A stretch of 37,791 bases of DNA from an uncultured Eubacteriales bacterium (GTDB taxonomy: Bacteria; Bacillota; Clostridia; Lachnospirales; Lachnospiraceae): NCBI GenBank assembly GCA_900315015.1, contig OMXJ01000028.1, positions 1 through 37,791 of the forward strand, given 5' to 3'. Positions 7,952 through 15,648 of the stretch are shown piece after piece. Made by a program: the position numbers and the translations under genes. Within the stretch, counting starts at the first letter, position 1; the number at the start of each line of letters is the position of its first letter. The notes beneath the pieces are model-generated. The model searched no databases. It was not told where the DNA came from and saw nothing but the letters and a program-made list of their open reading frames with translations.

Positions 7952-9235
7952 TTACTCATAGTAATCAAAGGAATGGCCATACATTCTAACTGTATCTCCA
8001 TCCTTTGCTCCGAGTGCCTTAAGATCTTCTAAAATTCCGTTATCCTCAAGGAACTTCTGGAAGAACTGGAAACCATTTTCATCATCGAGATTAGTATATC
8101 CGAGCATTCTCTCGATACGAGGACCTTCGATGACATATTCCTTAGCATCAGAGTCGTATTCAACAGTATAAGGAAGATCTCTCTTTCCTGTTGGAGCAAC
8201 ATAATCAGGCTCAAAATCAGGAACATCAGGAAGCTCTCTTACCATTGAATTTACATGCATAAGAAGGTCAGAAATTCCTTCACCGCTTACAGCTGAAATA
8301 GGGAAAATCTTAATGTCAGGATAAGCCTTTTTCAGCTTTTCCATTACCTCTTCCCTTTCTTCTTCCGGAAGACAATCCATCTTATTTGCAGCGATTACAT
8401 AAGGCTTTTTGATTATTGATTCAGAAAAGGCTGAAAGTTCTTTATTAATTGCCTCTATATCCTCAACAGGATCTCTTCCCTCGGTACCTGCAGCATCTAC
8501 AATATGTATGATCATCTTAGTTCTTTCGATATGCTTTAAGAACTCATGACCTAGACCTGCACCTTCTGCAGCTCCTTCAATAAGACCTGGAATATCTGCA
8601 ATTACAAAGCCGTCCATTCCTGTAAGATCTACAACTCCAAGATTTGGGCTGATAGTTGTAAAATGATAATTAGCAATTTTAGGAGTAGCATTTGTGCAAT
8701 GAGCAAGAAGAGTTGATTTTCCTACATTAGGGAAGCCAACAAGACCTACATCTGCAATTACCTTAAGCTCAAGAGTAACATTTAACTCTCTAGCTTCTCC
8801 GCCCGGCTGTGCGTACTTTGGAACCTGCATGGTAGGTGTAGCATAATGCTGATTACCCTTACCGCCTCTGCCGCCTCTAAGTACAACTGCCTCAGTATTG
8901 CCATGAGATAAATCTGCAATTATTTTTCCAGTTTCAGTCTCAGAAATAACAGTTCCCTCAGGAACTCTTAATACAATATTTTCACCGTTCTGACCTGTTC
9001 TGCGATTAATTCCGCCGTTCTCACCATCACCAGCTCTGAACTTCTTTTTGAAACGATATTCAGAAAGAGTATTCATTCCCTTATCTACTTTAAATATGAC
9101 ATCTCCGCCTCGTCCGCCATCGCCGCCATTAGGACCTCCTGCAGCAACGAACTTTTCACGTCTGAAGCTTACATGTCCATCTCCGCCTTTACCTGAAATA
9201 ATGGTGAATTTAGCTGTATCCTGAAATCCAGACAT
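7952..9235 (-). CDS. obgE: Obg-family GTPase ObgE
   Basis: Essential GTPase acting in late 50S assembly; family members bind ppGpp. Domains in order: glycine-rich Obg fold (residues 1-160, with GGDGGRGGD and GGRGGKGNQH), G domain (G1 GFPNVGKST at 167-175, G3 DIPGLIEGA, G4 NKMD), and a C-terminal OCT domain (about 345-427). The 427-aa length is typical of Gram-positive Obg. It lies downstream of rpmA behind a hairpin, in the conserved order rplU-prp-rpmA-obgE. Confidence 0.97.
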   Translation of the reverse strand: MSGFQDTAKFTIISGKGGDGHVSFRREKFVAAGGPNGGDGGRGGDVIFKVDKGMNTLSEYRFKKKFRAGDGENGGINRRTGQNGENIVLRVPEGTVISETETGKIIADLSHGNTEAVVLRGGRGGKGNQHYATPTMQVPKYAQPGGEARELNVTLELKVIADVGLVGFPNVGKSTLLAHCTNATPKIANYHFTTISPNLGVVDLTGMDGFVIADIPGLIEGAAEGAGLGHEFLKHIERTKMIIHIVDAAGTEGRDPVEDIEAINKELSAFSESIIKKPYVIAANKMDCLPEEEREEVMEKLKKAYPDIKIFPISAVSGEGISDLLMHVNSMVRELPDVPDFEPDYVAPTGKRDLPYTVEYDSDAKEYVIEGPRIERMLGYTNLDDENGFQFFQKFLEDNGILEDLKALGAKDGDTVRMYGHSFDYYE

Positions 9236-9287
9236 ATCTCTACCGCCTTTCCAAAATTAAAAACCAAACAACATAATGCATAAAACA

Positions 9288-9323
9288 GGCTCCGTGTAGT
9301 ACTTAAAGCACATACCCGGAGCC
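9288..9323 (-). terminator. Hairpin between rpmA and obgE (attenuator or partial terminator)
   Basis: In mRNA sense GGCTCCG and CGGAGCC arms (7 bp) flank a 22-nt loop and are followed by TGTTTT. The uridine run is short, so it may only reduce read-through from the ribosomal protein genes into obgE. Confidence 0.5.
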
Positions 9324-9356
9324 AAAGATAATTCTTTTTATTTCACTTAATCAAAA

Positions 9357-9650
9357 TTAAGCATTAGCAGCCTCTGCTGGGATAACGTTAGCATACTTGC
9401 GGCCAGCAGCCTTAACTGTATATCTAACCTTACCGTTAACAAGAGCATAAAGTGTATCATCGCTTCCGATGCCTACATTCTCACCTGGATGAATCTTTGT
9501 ACCACGCTGTGTATAGATAACGTTTCCAGCAAGAACGCTCTGTCCGTCTGCCTTCTTTGCGCCAAGTCTCTTTGACTCTGAATCTCTACCATTCTTTGTA
9601 GAGCCTACACCCTTTTTATGGGCGAAGAACTGAAGGTTCATTGTTAACAT
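9357..9650 (-). CDS. rpmA: 50S ribosomal protein L27 with cleavable N-terminus
   Basis: L27 reaches the peptidyl-transferase centre with its N-terminus. The 97-residue protein starts [18 protein letters not shown]; in Firmicutes the MLxxNLQFF extension is removed by the Prp protease between Phe and Ala, which exposes AHKKGVGST. The start is set by AGGAGG at 7-nt spacing. The prp gene is immediately upstream, so substrate and protease are co-expressed. Confidence 0.97.
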   Translation of the reverse strand: MLTMNLQFFAHKKGVGSTKNGRDSESKRLGAKKADGQSVLAGNVIYTQRGTKIHPGENVGIGSDDTLYALVNGKVRYTVKAAGRKYANVIPAEAANA

Positions 9651-9705
9651 GATATTGCCTCCTACTTTTTCAAAAACAATTTATATTTATAGTTACGATT
9701 TACCA

Positions 9706-10029
9706 CTAAATCTCTTTAGAGGTAACTTTGATAAAATCACCATACTGCGCCTCTACATCCTTGATACCAAGCTCAAAACTTTCTATGAAAGCCATTGATA
9801 GCTCTTTAGGATTTTCTGAAAGCTTGCAGTCTATAATGCCATCTTTTTCGATTTCATTAACAGTGACTTCATCCTTTGCGATTTTCTCGATGGAATTAAC
9901 GGTATTAATCGCTAACACCGATGCCGCCGCACAAACGATATCCTCGCCTGGCTGTGCATACTCAGCATGCCCTCTTAAAAAGAATCCTGCATGCTTATTT
10001 CCACGATAATAAATAACTGCATCAATCAT
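9706..10029 (-). CDS. prp: Ribosomal-processing cysteine protease Prp
   Basis: YsxB/Prp family cysteine protease that trims the L27 N-terminus. The 107-aa protein has the catalytic pair His21 (in LRGHAEYA) and Cys33 (in GEDIVCAAAS), matching the known His/Cys spacing of Prp. It starts 3 nt after the rplU stop, so translation is probably coupled, and is followed by its substrate gene rpmA. Confidence 0.95.
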   Translation of the reverse strand: MIDAVIYYRGNKHAGFFLRGHAEYAQPGEDIVCAAASVLAINTVNSIEKIAKDEVTVNEIEKDGIIDCKLSENPKELSMAFIESFELGIKDVEAQYGDFIKVTSKEI

Positions 10030-10032
10030 AAA

Positions 10033-10341
10033 TTATGCGTTGATCTTGTCGATCTTTACCTTTGTGTATGGCTGTCTGTGGCCATTTCTCTTCTGGTAAT
10101 GCTTCTTAGGCTTATACTTAACAACAAGAACCTTCTTAGCACGGCCTTCTTCAACAACTGTAGCTGAAACTGTTGCTCCAGAAACTGTTGGTGTTCCAAC
10201 CTTAAGGCTGCCGTCATTAACAGCTAAAACCTGATCGAAAGTAACCTTCTCGTCTGCTGCCTTTCCAAGCTTCTCAACGTAGATAACATCACCTTCTGAT
10301 ACCTTATACTGCTTACCACCGGTTGCTATAATAGCGTACAT
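10033..10341 (-). CDS. rplU: 50S ribosomal protein L21
   Basis: A 102-aa protein with the L21 start [18 protein letters not shown] and the C-terminal [19 protein letters not shown] segment that contacts 23S rRNA. A strong AGGAGGTG ribosome binding site precedes the ATG. First gene of the rplU-prp-rpmA-obgE operon. Confidence 0.98.
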   Translation of the reverse strand: MYAIIATGGKQYKVSEGDVIYVEKLGKAADEKVTFDQVLAVNDGSLKVGTPTVSGATVSATVVEEGRAKKVLVVKYKPKKHYQKRNGHRQPYTKVKIDKINA

Positions 10342-10430
10342 CGTGGCACCTCCTAATTATTAAAACTCGCCAGCTATGGCGTCTATGCGTTTTAGACACA
10401 CAAAACTTAAGCCTCGCTGTGCGGCATACT
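10342..10430 (-). promoter_or_regulatory. Candidate L21 leader RNA
   Basis: The roughly 90-nt untranslated leader of rplU contains a CGCCA-TAGC-TGGCG hairpin (10368-10381) and an adjacent GTCTA...TAGAC hairpin (10381-10397) directly before the ribosome binding site. Firmicutes rplU genes commonly carry an autoregulatory L21 leader (Rfam L21_leader). Position and hairpins fit, but I could not align it to that model. Confidence 0.55.
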
Positions 10431-10435
10431 GAGAC

Positions 10436-10464
10436 ATTATATTATCAAATTTTCCAATTGTCAA
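10436..10464 (-). promoter_or_regulatory. Strong promoter of the rplU operon
   Basis: TTGACA (10459-10464), 17-nt spacer, TATAAT (10436-10441): a perfect vegetative promoter. It lies only 17 nt after the stop codon of the NlpC/P60 gene. The -35 is preceded by GC as in the rpsU and small-RNA promoters. Confidence 0.88.
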
Positions 10465-10481
10465 GCAATTTTTTTATTTTT

Positions 10482-12020
10482 TTACAGATAATCGATAAAA
10501 TTCTTGATCTTAATGATATTTCTATAGTAAATGCTGCTCTTCTTGCAGCCTACCTGATATCCGCTTTCATGGATAATGGTATTATTTCCGATATAAATAG
10601 CTACATGGTTTACGTTTCCATAGGAATCGCCATAGAAAACGAGATCTCCTGGCTGAGCTTCTGAAACAGATACCGTTCTTCCAAGACTCTGACTTGCCAT
10701 TCCGTATGAGGTACGCTGCAAGCCTGAAATATCTACACCGCACTTTTTATAGATAGCCCAGCAGAAGCCTGAACAGTCAGCACCAGTTGAAAGACTAGTT
10801 CCGCCCCATACATACTTAAGGCCTAAATACTTAGGCGCTTCATTAGCAATGGCCGCTCTGATGGATGCCTTTGTTCCTGTAGATACAGGTGCAGGATCAG
10901 CTGCAACTGTAACCGGCTGCGTTGTAGCCGCTGTAGTAGCTGGCTGGTCTGCTACAGTAACATTATTTGCTGTAGTTGTAGTAGGCTGATTTGCCGCTGC
11001 TGCAGCCTCAGCTGCCCTTTTTGCTTCTTCCTCAGCTGCCTTCCTTGCTGCTTCCTCAGCTGCCTTTCTTGCTTCCTCGGCTGCCTTTCTTGCTGCTTCC
11101 TCAGCTGCTTTTTTTGCTGCTTCTTCAGCTGCCTTTCTTGCTGCCTCTCTTCTCTTTTCTTCTTCTATACGCTTTCTTTCATTTTCTTTGATGGTCTCGA
11201 TCTGCTGCTTTACAGCTGCCTCCTGATCACCATAATTAGCAAGAGTCACCTTTCCGCTTTCAATGGCTGCAAGGTATTCATCAAGCGTCTTATTAGATTC
11301 AACAATGAGATCTGCAAGCTGAGCTTCGTTATAGTCAAGTCTGTCTGCTGCAGCGATGAGCTCACCGAGCTGAGCCTCTTCGGTAGCCTTTCTCTGCTCT
11401 ACCTTCTGCCTTGCAGCAACGTATTTATCTAAAAGTTCATTATCATATTCAGTAATCTTTCTTGAATACTCGAATTCATTAAGAAGCTCTGCTAGAGATC
11501 TTGAATTAAGGAAAATGTCTAAAACGGTTGAATTAGAATCATTTTCGTAAATATACTTAATTCTTCTCTTCATGGATTCATACTGCTCAGCTTCCTCATT
11601 CTGCGCATCGACAAGATCTATCTTTGTCTGCTCAAGGGAAAGCTGGGTATCAGAAATCTGCTTCTTTGTCTCTTCGATTTCTGCCTCGAGAAGCTCCATC
11701 TGCTTGTCGAGTTCCTGAAGATACTCTAAAGTATTATCCTTTTTCTGATTGAGCTCATTAAGCTTATTCTGAGTCTCCTTCTTCTTTTCCTGGATCGCTT
11801 TCTGATTAGCAAGTGCCTTCTGGAGCTTTTCCTCATAGCTTTCATCGCAATTAATGAGAGAGTAACGGGCAGAGCCATATATCTCATCTATTGAACTGCC
11901 TGAAAGCACGCTGGATATAAGAGGACTTTTTGATGAAAGCCCTGAAAGAACATTCCCACTAAGAATGACAAAGCTCATTGCAAGCGCACCTGTCGCCATA
12001 ATAAAACGTTTTTTAATCAT
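10482..12020 (-). CDS. Secreted coiled-coil NlpC/P60 peptidoglycan hydrolase
   Basis: Predicted extracellular cell-wall endopeptidase, similar in layout to PcsB/CwlO-type proteins. The 512-aa protein has an N-terminal signal peptide (KKR then hydrophobic residues to about 27), a long coiled coil (about 60-290, rich in Glu/Lys/Gln), an Ala/Glu/Lys repeat (KAAEEAARKAAEEA type, about 290-345), a Thr/Ala/Val/Pro linker and a C-terminal NlpC/P60 domain (about 385-512). The catalytic triad is visible: Cys416 in GADCSGF, His472 in NHVAIYIG, His484 in IIHES. In CwlO-like proteins the coiled coil is a regulatory partner for FtsEX; this is inference here. It has its own promoter. Confidence 0.92.
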   Translation of the reverse strand: MIKKRFIMATGALAMSFVILSGNVLSGLSSKSPLISSVLSGSSIDEIYGSARYSLINCDESYEEKLQKALANQKAIQEKKKETQNKLNELNQKKDNTLEYLQELDKQMELLEAEIEETKKQISDTQLSLEQTKIDLVDAQNEEAEQYESMKRRIKYIYENDSNSTVLDIFLNSRSLAELLNEFEYSRKITEYDNELLDKYVAARQKVEQRKATEEAQLGELIAAADRLDYNEAQLADLIVESNKTLDEYLAAIESGKVTLANYGDQEAAVKQQIETIKENERKRIEEEKRREAARKAAEEAAKKAAEEAARKAAEEARKAAEEAARKAAEEEAKRAAEAAAAANQPTTTTANNVTVADQPATTAATTQPVTVAADPAPVSTGTKASIRAAIANEAPKYLGLKYVWGGTSLSTGADCSGFCWAIYKKCGVDISGLQRTSYGMASQSLGRTVSVSEAQPGDLVFYGDSYGNVNHVAIYIGNNTIIHESGYQVGCKKSSIYYRNIIKIKNFIDYL

Positions 12021-12108
12021 GAATAACCTCTATGAATGAAATTCTACAATATGTGAATAAGTAAAAACTTAATATTTTCGGTATTTTGCTCAAAACCTAA
12101 CAAAGTAT

Positions 12109-12137
12109 ATCATACAACAGTGAACTATTTTTGTCAA
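12109..12137 (-). promoter_or_regulatory. Promoter of the NlpC/P60 gene
   Basis: TTGACA (12132-12137), 17-nt spacer, TATGAT (12109-12114). The transcript would carry a leader of about 80 nt before the AGAGG ribosome binding site. Confidence 0.82.
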
Positions 12138-12160
12138 CCTTATTAATATTTTCTTAACAA

Positions 12161-12195
12161 TATAAAAAAGTGCCGAAATAATAGATTCCGGCACT
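12161..12195 (-). terminator. Intrinsic terminator of the metallophosphoesterase gene
   Basis: AGTGCCG...CGGCACT stem (12169-12195) followed in transcription sense by a run of T. It separates the metallophosphoesterase unit from the NlpC/P60 promoter. Confidence 0.9.
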
Positions 12196-12249
12196 CTAAT
12201 ATCATTAGATTTCAAATTCAAAATATTACATAAATATTAAATTTAAAAA

Positions 12250-13431
12250 TCACTCACCAATATTAATTACAACATACTCGCATCTTCCTGCTGTTCTTAC
12301 AGGAAATGCCCAGGTTCCTAAGCCGGATGTTACAATCTGCGTAAGTCCTTCATCCTGCTTCATTCCATAGGTAAGGTCATTCATTTTAAATAACGTGCTG
12401 AATAATCCCAATGGCCATATCTGTCCGTCATGGGTATGTCCTGAGATAACAATATCACATCCTGCAGCCTTATCCTGCTCATATTCCTTCGGCTCGTGAT
12501 CTGCCACTACAATTACATTTTCATAAAGCTCTTCTAAAGAGCGTCCTGTTTTAACAGATGCATCCTTTAAAAGCTCTTCCATGCTCTTTCTTCCAGATTC
12601 ATCAGAATAATCCTTTCTTCCTACAAGAAGTATTCCATTTCCAAATAAAACAGCTTCATCTTCAAGAACATAGATTCCGTTATTTTTATAAGCCTCATAG
12701 ACCTCAGCTTTTTCATAGGTCGGAGCAGAATTGTAACGATTATCATCATGATTGCCCCAGACAAAGAATACTCCAAGCTTTGCATCAAGCTCACCTAATA
12801 CCCTGATACATTCAAGCATCTTTTCTTTACTAGTATCCTCATCAGTCATATCTCCGCAAAGAACAATGATATCAGCATCTTCCTCGTTTATCCTATCGAC
12901 TACTTCCTTCAGCTTTTCTTCATTCATGGTTTTAGGATAATGAAGATCTGCCAGCATTACAAGCTTTGAAGAGCCCTCCTCATACGTGGTGAAGGTGCTA
13001 GAAGCATCTGATACCGCCAATACCTCTTTCTCACTTGGAACATTATATTCCTTCCTTGTGATATTTTGCGTATTAACATAGCCTAGAACAAAGAAAACAG
13101 CCGTAAGTATAAGCGGAACTGCAAATATATGATATAAAATATGGAACCAGCGCTTTTTACTGTTCGCAAAAAACGTCATTACGACAAGATCGAACAGCAT
13201 CTGGAATATCACAAACATTCCAAAATAGAATATCCATTTATAGCTAAAGAACAAAAACGGTAAAAAAAGGAACGCACATACCAGCTTTATGATAAAGTCA
13301 GGCAGTGGAAAAAACTTATCTTTATCTACAAAAAAGATAACGCTCGCCTTAAAACGGATGTAAAAGTAAAGAATCAATAGAACCAGAATGATTATAAGTA
13401 TTGCATACCATAAAATTAATCCAAAGTTCAT
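12250..13431 (-). CDS. Membrane-anchored calcineurin-like metallophosphoesterase
   Basis: A 393-aa protein with four predicted N-terminal membrane segments (about 4-26, 47-63, 68-88, 101-119) and a YkuE/YaeI-like phosphoesterase domain from about residue 155. The dimetal motifs are complete: ADLHYP (Asp162, His164), LCGDMTD, WGNHDD, VADHEP and SGHTHDGQ. Relatives act on membrane lipid or lipid-linked phosphates, so an envelope substrate such as a lipid-linked sugar phosphate is plausible but not shown. It is bounded by terminators on both sides, apparently a single-gene unit; I saw no clear promoter in the 90 nt upstream. Confidence 0.88.
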   Translation of the reverse strand: MNFGLILWYAILIIILVLLILYFYIRFKASVIFFVDKDKFFPLPDFIIKLVCAFLFLPFLFFSYKWIFYFGMFVIFQMLFDLVVMTFFANSKKRWFHILYHIFAVPLILTAVFFVLGYVNTQNITRKEYNVPSEKEVLAVSDASSTFTTYEEGSSKLVMLADLHYPKTMNEEKLKEVVDRINEEDADIIVLCGDMTDEDTSKEKMLECIRVLGELDAKLGVFFVWGNHDDNRYNSAPTYEKAEVYEAYKNNGIYVLEDEAVLFGNGILLVGRKDYSDESGRKSMEELLKDASVKTGRSLEELYENVIVVADHEPKEYEQDKAAGCDIVISGHTHDGQIWPLGLFSTLFKMNDLTYGMKQDEGLTQIVTSGLGTWAFPVRTAGRCEYVVINIGE

Positions 13432-13450
13432 ATGCTACTCTTTCCTTTAA

Positions 13451-13500
13451 AACAAAAACAGCTATCCGTCAATAACTGATTATTGAGACAGATAGCTGTT
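13451..13500 (-). terminator. Intrinsic terminator of the GH130 gene
   Basis: A 10-bp stem AACAGCTATC/GATAGCTGTT (13457-13500), with further pairing inside (TCAATAA/TTATTGA), followed in transcription sense by TTTTTGTTTT. Confidence 0.9.
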
Positions 13501-13522
13501 AGTCTACAGGTTAAATAAATAA

Positions 13523-14491
13523 TTAAAGTGCATTGTCCTTAATGAACTTAACAAGCTCATCTACCTGAGTAAATGCAAGGCCAACAACTGTGTCAGCTGC
13601 ACCATAATAGATTGCAATTCTGCCTGTTGCAGCATCTGTAAGTGTTGCACAAGGGAATGTTACATTTGGAACGTCACCAACACACTCGTAAGTAGTTGTA
13701 GGATGGAAAATGTATGGCTTGCAGCGATACTTAACCTTCCAAGGCTCATCCTTATCGAGGATAGCTGCACCCATTGAGTAGATCATGCCATTACAGGTTG
13801 TTCCAACACCATGGAAAATAAGGAGCCATCCTTCATCGATTTCGATAGGAATAGGACCTGCACCGAGCTTTGTCCATGCCCAGCCCTGAGCCTGCATTAC
13901 ATAACGGTGCTCACCCCAGTACTTCATATCCGGGCTCTGTGAAAGGAACATGTCACCGAATGGTGTATGTCCATTGTCTGATGGTCTTGAGAACATAACG
14001 AACTTTCCATTGATCTTTCTTGGGAAAAGAACACCATTACGGTTGAATGGAAGGAATGCATTCTCAAGCTGCTCAAAATGAACGAAATCCTTTGAACGAG
14101 CAACACCGATTGTTGGTCCATGATACTGGTTGCACCATGTAACATAGTAATAACCGTCAATATAGCATACTCTTGGGTCGTAACCACAAGCTACACCCTT
14201 CTGATTTCCGTCTGCATCATAAAGTGGAAGTGGATTTGGTTCGATGTCCCAGTTAATGGCATCCTCTGACTTTGCAAGGAAAAGATGCTGCTCCATTGCT
14301 GTATTGTCACTTCTCATGATACCAACGAACTTTCCGTCCTTTGGAATAACTGCACTATTAAAAATTGAATTTGATCCAGGAATCTGGTCTCTCTTTACAA
14401 TTGGGTTACCGCTGTAACGCCATACAATTTCATTTGATCCCGCTGGTCTGTCTTCCCATGGGATATTTGGTAAATTCTCGCCAATAATCAT
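13523..14491 (-). CDS. GH130 beta-mannoside phosphorylase
   Basis: Predicted to phosphorolyse beta-1,4-mannosidic bonds (mannosyl-glucose or mannooligosaccharides), releasing alpha-mannose 1-phosphate in the cytoplasm. No signal peptide is present. The 322-aa five-bladed propeller shows NPIVKRDQIPGSNSIFNSA, YDPRVCYIDGYYYVTWC (Asp105 fits the GH130 catalytic aspartate), FPRKINGKFVMFSRPSD and LGAGPIPIEIDEGWLLIFHG. Length and motifs favour the shorter mannooligosaccharide phosphorylase group (GH130_2) over the longer mannosylglucose enzymes; this is a judgement by eye. I start at the ATG at 14491, with AAAGGA 9 nt upstream; the ATG at 14509 has no close site. It stands alone with its own promoter and terminator: no epimerase, transporter or mannanase is adjacent. 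Confidence 0.9.
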   Translation of the reverse strand: MIIGENLPNIPWEDRPAGSNEIVWRYSGNPIVKRDQIPGSNSIFNSAVIPKDGKFVGIMRSDNTAMEQHLFLAKSEDAINWDIEPNPLPLYDADGNQKGVACGYDPRVCYIDGYYYVTWCNQYHGPTIGVARSKDFVHFEQLENAFLPFNRNGVLFPRKINGKFVMFSRPSDNGHTPFGDMFLSQSPDMKYWGEHRYVMQAQGWAWTKLGAGPIPIEIDEGWLLIFHGVGTTCNGMIYSMGAAILDKDEPWKVKYRCKPYIFHPTTTYECVGDVPNVTFPCATLTDAATGRIAIYYGAADTVVGLAFTQVDELVKFIKDNAL

Positions 14492-14632
14492 TGGAATAAT
14501 TCCTTTCATAAATATATTATTTTTATCTCTCTGCTTTAGAATAGACCTTCAATCCCCAACACAACATAGAAAGTCACCATTTTTAGTAATTTACTTAACT
14601 ATTAAAAAAACTAAAGCAAAAACATATAGTTT

Positions 14633-14661
14633 ATTCTATCATAACCTTTGAAATAATTCAA
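14633..14661 (-). promoter_or_regulatory. Promoter of the GH130 gene
   Basis: TTGAAT (14656-14661), 17-nt spacer, TAGAAT (14633-14638). It predicts an A/T-rich leader of about 130 nt. I see no clear catabolite-response element. With the remnant at 14666-14785 this accounts for the 331-nt gap between GH130 and licD. Confidence 0.6.
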
Positions 14662-14665
14662 GGTT

Positions 14666-14785
14666 TTATTTTATAAAGCTTTTGTACTTTTTTACAAGTT
14701 TTCCTAGCAGGCTCAGAACCCCTCGTAACACCGGAAAAAATTTTTTATAGCGCAGGCATCAGATTTCTTTTCTCCTCTTTGCCAT
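14666..14785 (-). pseudogene. Short basic ORF interrupted by an in-frame TGA (remnant)
   Basis: From the ATG at 14785 the frame reads MAKRRKEI, then TGA, then 30 further codons containing KKFFPVLRGVLSLLGKLV and a Lys-rich end, then TAA at 14666. The composition looks like a membrane-proximal basic peptide rather than random AT-rich sequence. No good ribosome binding site precedes the ATG. The simplest reading is the remains of a gene damaged at the left edge of the polysaccharide island. Family unknown. Confidence 0.3.
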
Positions 14786-14822
14786 GCTCTTTTTTATATA
14801 AATATCATTGCACCTAAAGCAA

Positions 14823-15617
14823 TTAATCACGGTCGATATAATAGGCACGATAGCCGTGCTTTGACACTCTTTTTTCAGGCGGAGGCAGCTGCATATAATC
14901 CCCGTAGGTTGCCTTAAGAACAGCATCATAATTTCCGGGTACATTATAGACAGAACTTTCAAATCGATGCATGGTGCCCGGTTCGATATCACTTTTTTTA
15001 TAAACAAGATAATAATATCCCCATACCACCAACGCAACATTATCATATTTGTCATATCGGTACTTTGATGCAAGCCGATCTATCAGGCAGGCCAAATTAT
15101 GGCTTTTTACCGGTTTTAATAAAAGCCTTGCCGCCGCCATAAAAAACCGTTTTATTCCTGTTTTTTTTACGTCTGCCCCTTTATACTTGCTCATAAGCAG
15201 TTTTTGCAGCAGCACAAGCCGATGCAGATGAAATTTGTTTGTTTCGGGTACACCATCCAACGGAAAAACATCAATAAACAAGCCAAAATCAGAGTGTTCT
15301 GCAGTGTTTTCCTGTATAACGGTGGACGTATCATAGACTTTTGCAAACGGATAGAAGTATTTTTCGTCTGTTCTTAAATCAACGATCTTGTACTTATCCG
15401 AAGAATAAGCAGCAACAAACTTTTCGTAATCCTCCCTTGGCATAATAATATCCACATCATCATCCCAGGGGATAAAACCGTTGTGCCGAACAGCACCCAG
15501 AAGCGAACCAAAACCAAGATAATACTTCAGCTGATTTTTTTCACAAAAATCAGCCACATTGATCAAGATCTGTTCAAGAATTTTTTTTATTTCATTTATA
15601 TCGGTTATTTCTCTCAT
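14823..15617 (-). CDS. licD: LicD-family phosphotransferase
   Basis: LicD proteins transfer phosphocholine or a related phosphorylated alcohol or sugar onto cell-surface glycans. The 264-aa protein shows the nucleotidyltransferase-like signature GFGSLLGAVRHNGFIPWDDDVDI (residues 35-57), with the acidic DDDVD cluster at 52-56, then FIDVFPLDG and a C-terminal KATYGDYMQLPPPEKR typical of the family. CGGAG lies 6 nt before the ATG. Last gene of the island operon; it probably decorates the repeat unit. No choline uptake or activation genes (licA/licC) are present in the window, so the donor is unknown. Confidence 0.9.
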   Translation of the reverse strand: MREITDINEIKKILEQILINVADFCEKNQLKYYLGFGSLLGAVRHNGFIPWDDDVDIIMPREDYEKFVAAYSSDKYKIVDLRTDEKYFYPFAKVYDTSTVIQENTAEHSDFGLFIDVFPLDGVPETNKFHLHRLVLLQKLLMSKYKGADVKKTGIKRFFMAAARLLLKPVKSHNLACLIDRLASKYRYDKYDNVALVVWGYYYLVYKKSDIEPGTMHRFESSVYNVPGNYDAVLKATYGDYMQLPPPEKRVSKHGYRAYYIDRD

Positions 15618-15648
15618 AATGATCTCCGTCTTTAGGCTCCTCTTTGCT

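Noticed and set aside
10491-12020. Operon of the NlpC/P60 gene with rplU
   Set aside because: A perfect promoter lies between them, so rplU expression need not depend on the hydrolase gene, although no terminator separates the two.
14735-14746. A6T6 palindrome as a terminator of licD
   Set aside because: An all-A/T hairpin with no loop and no following T run is not a convincing terminator; it is also inside the remnant ORF. No clear terminator for the island operon was found.
14759-15073. A 104-codon minus-strand frame overlapping licD
   Set aside because: Out-of-frame reading of licD; only its last codons (MAKRRKEI) lie outside and are treated with the remnant at 14666-14785.
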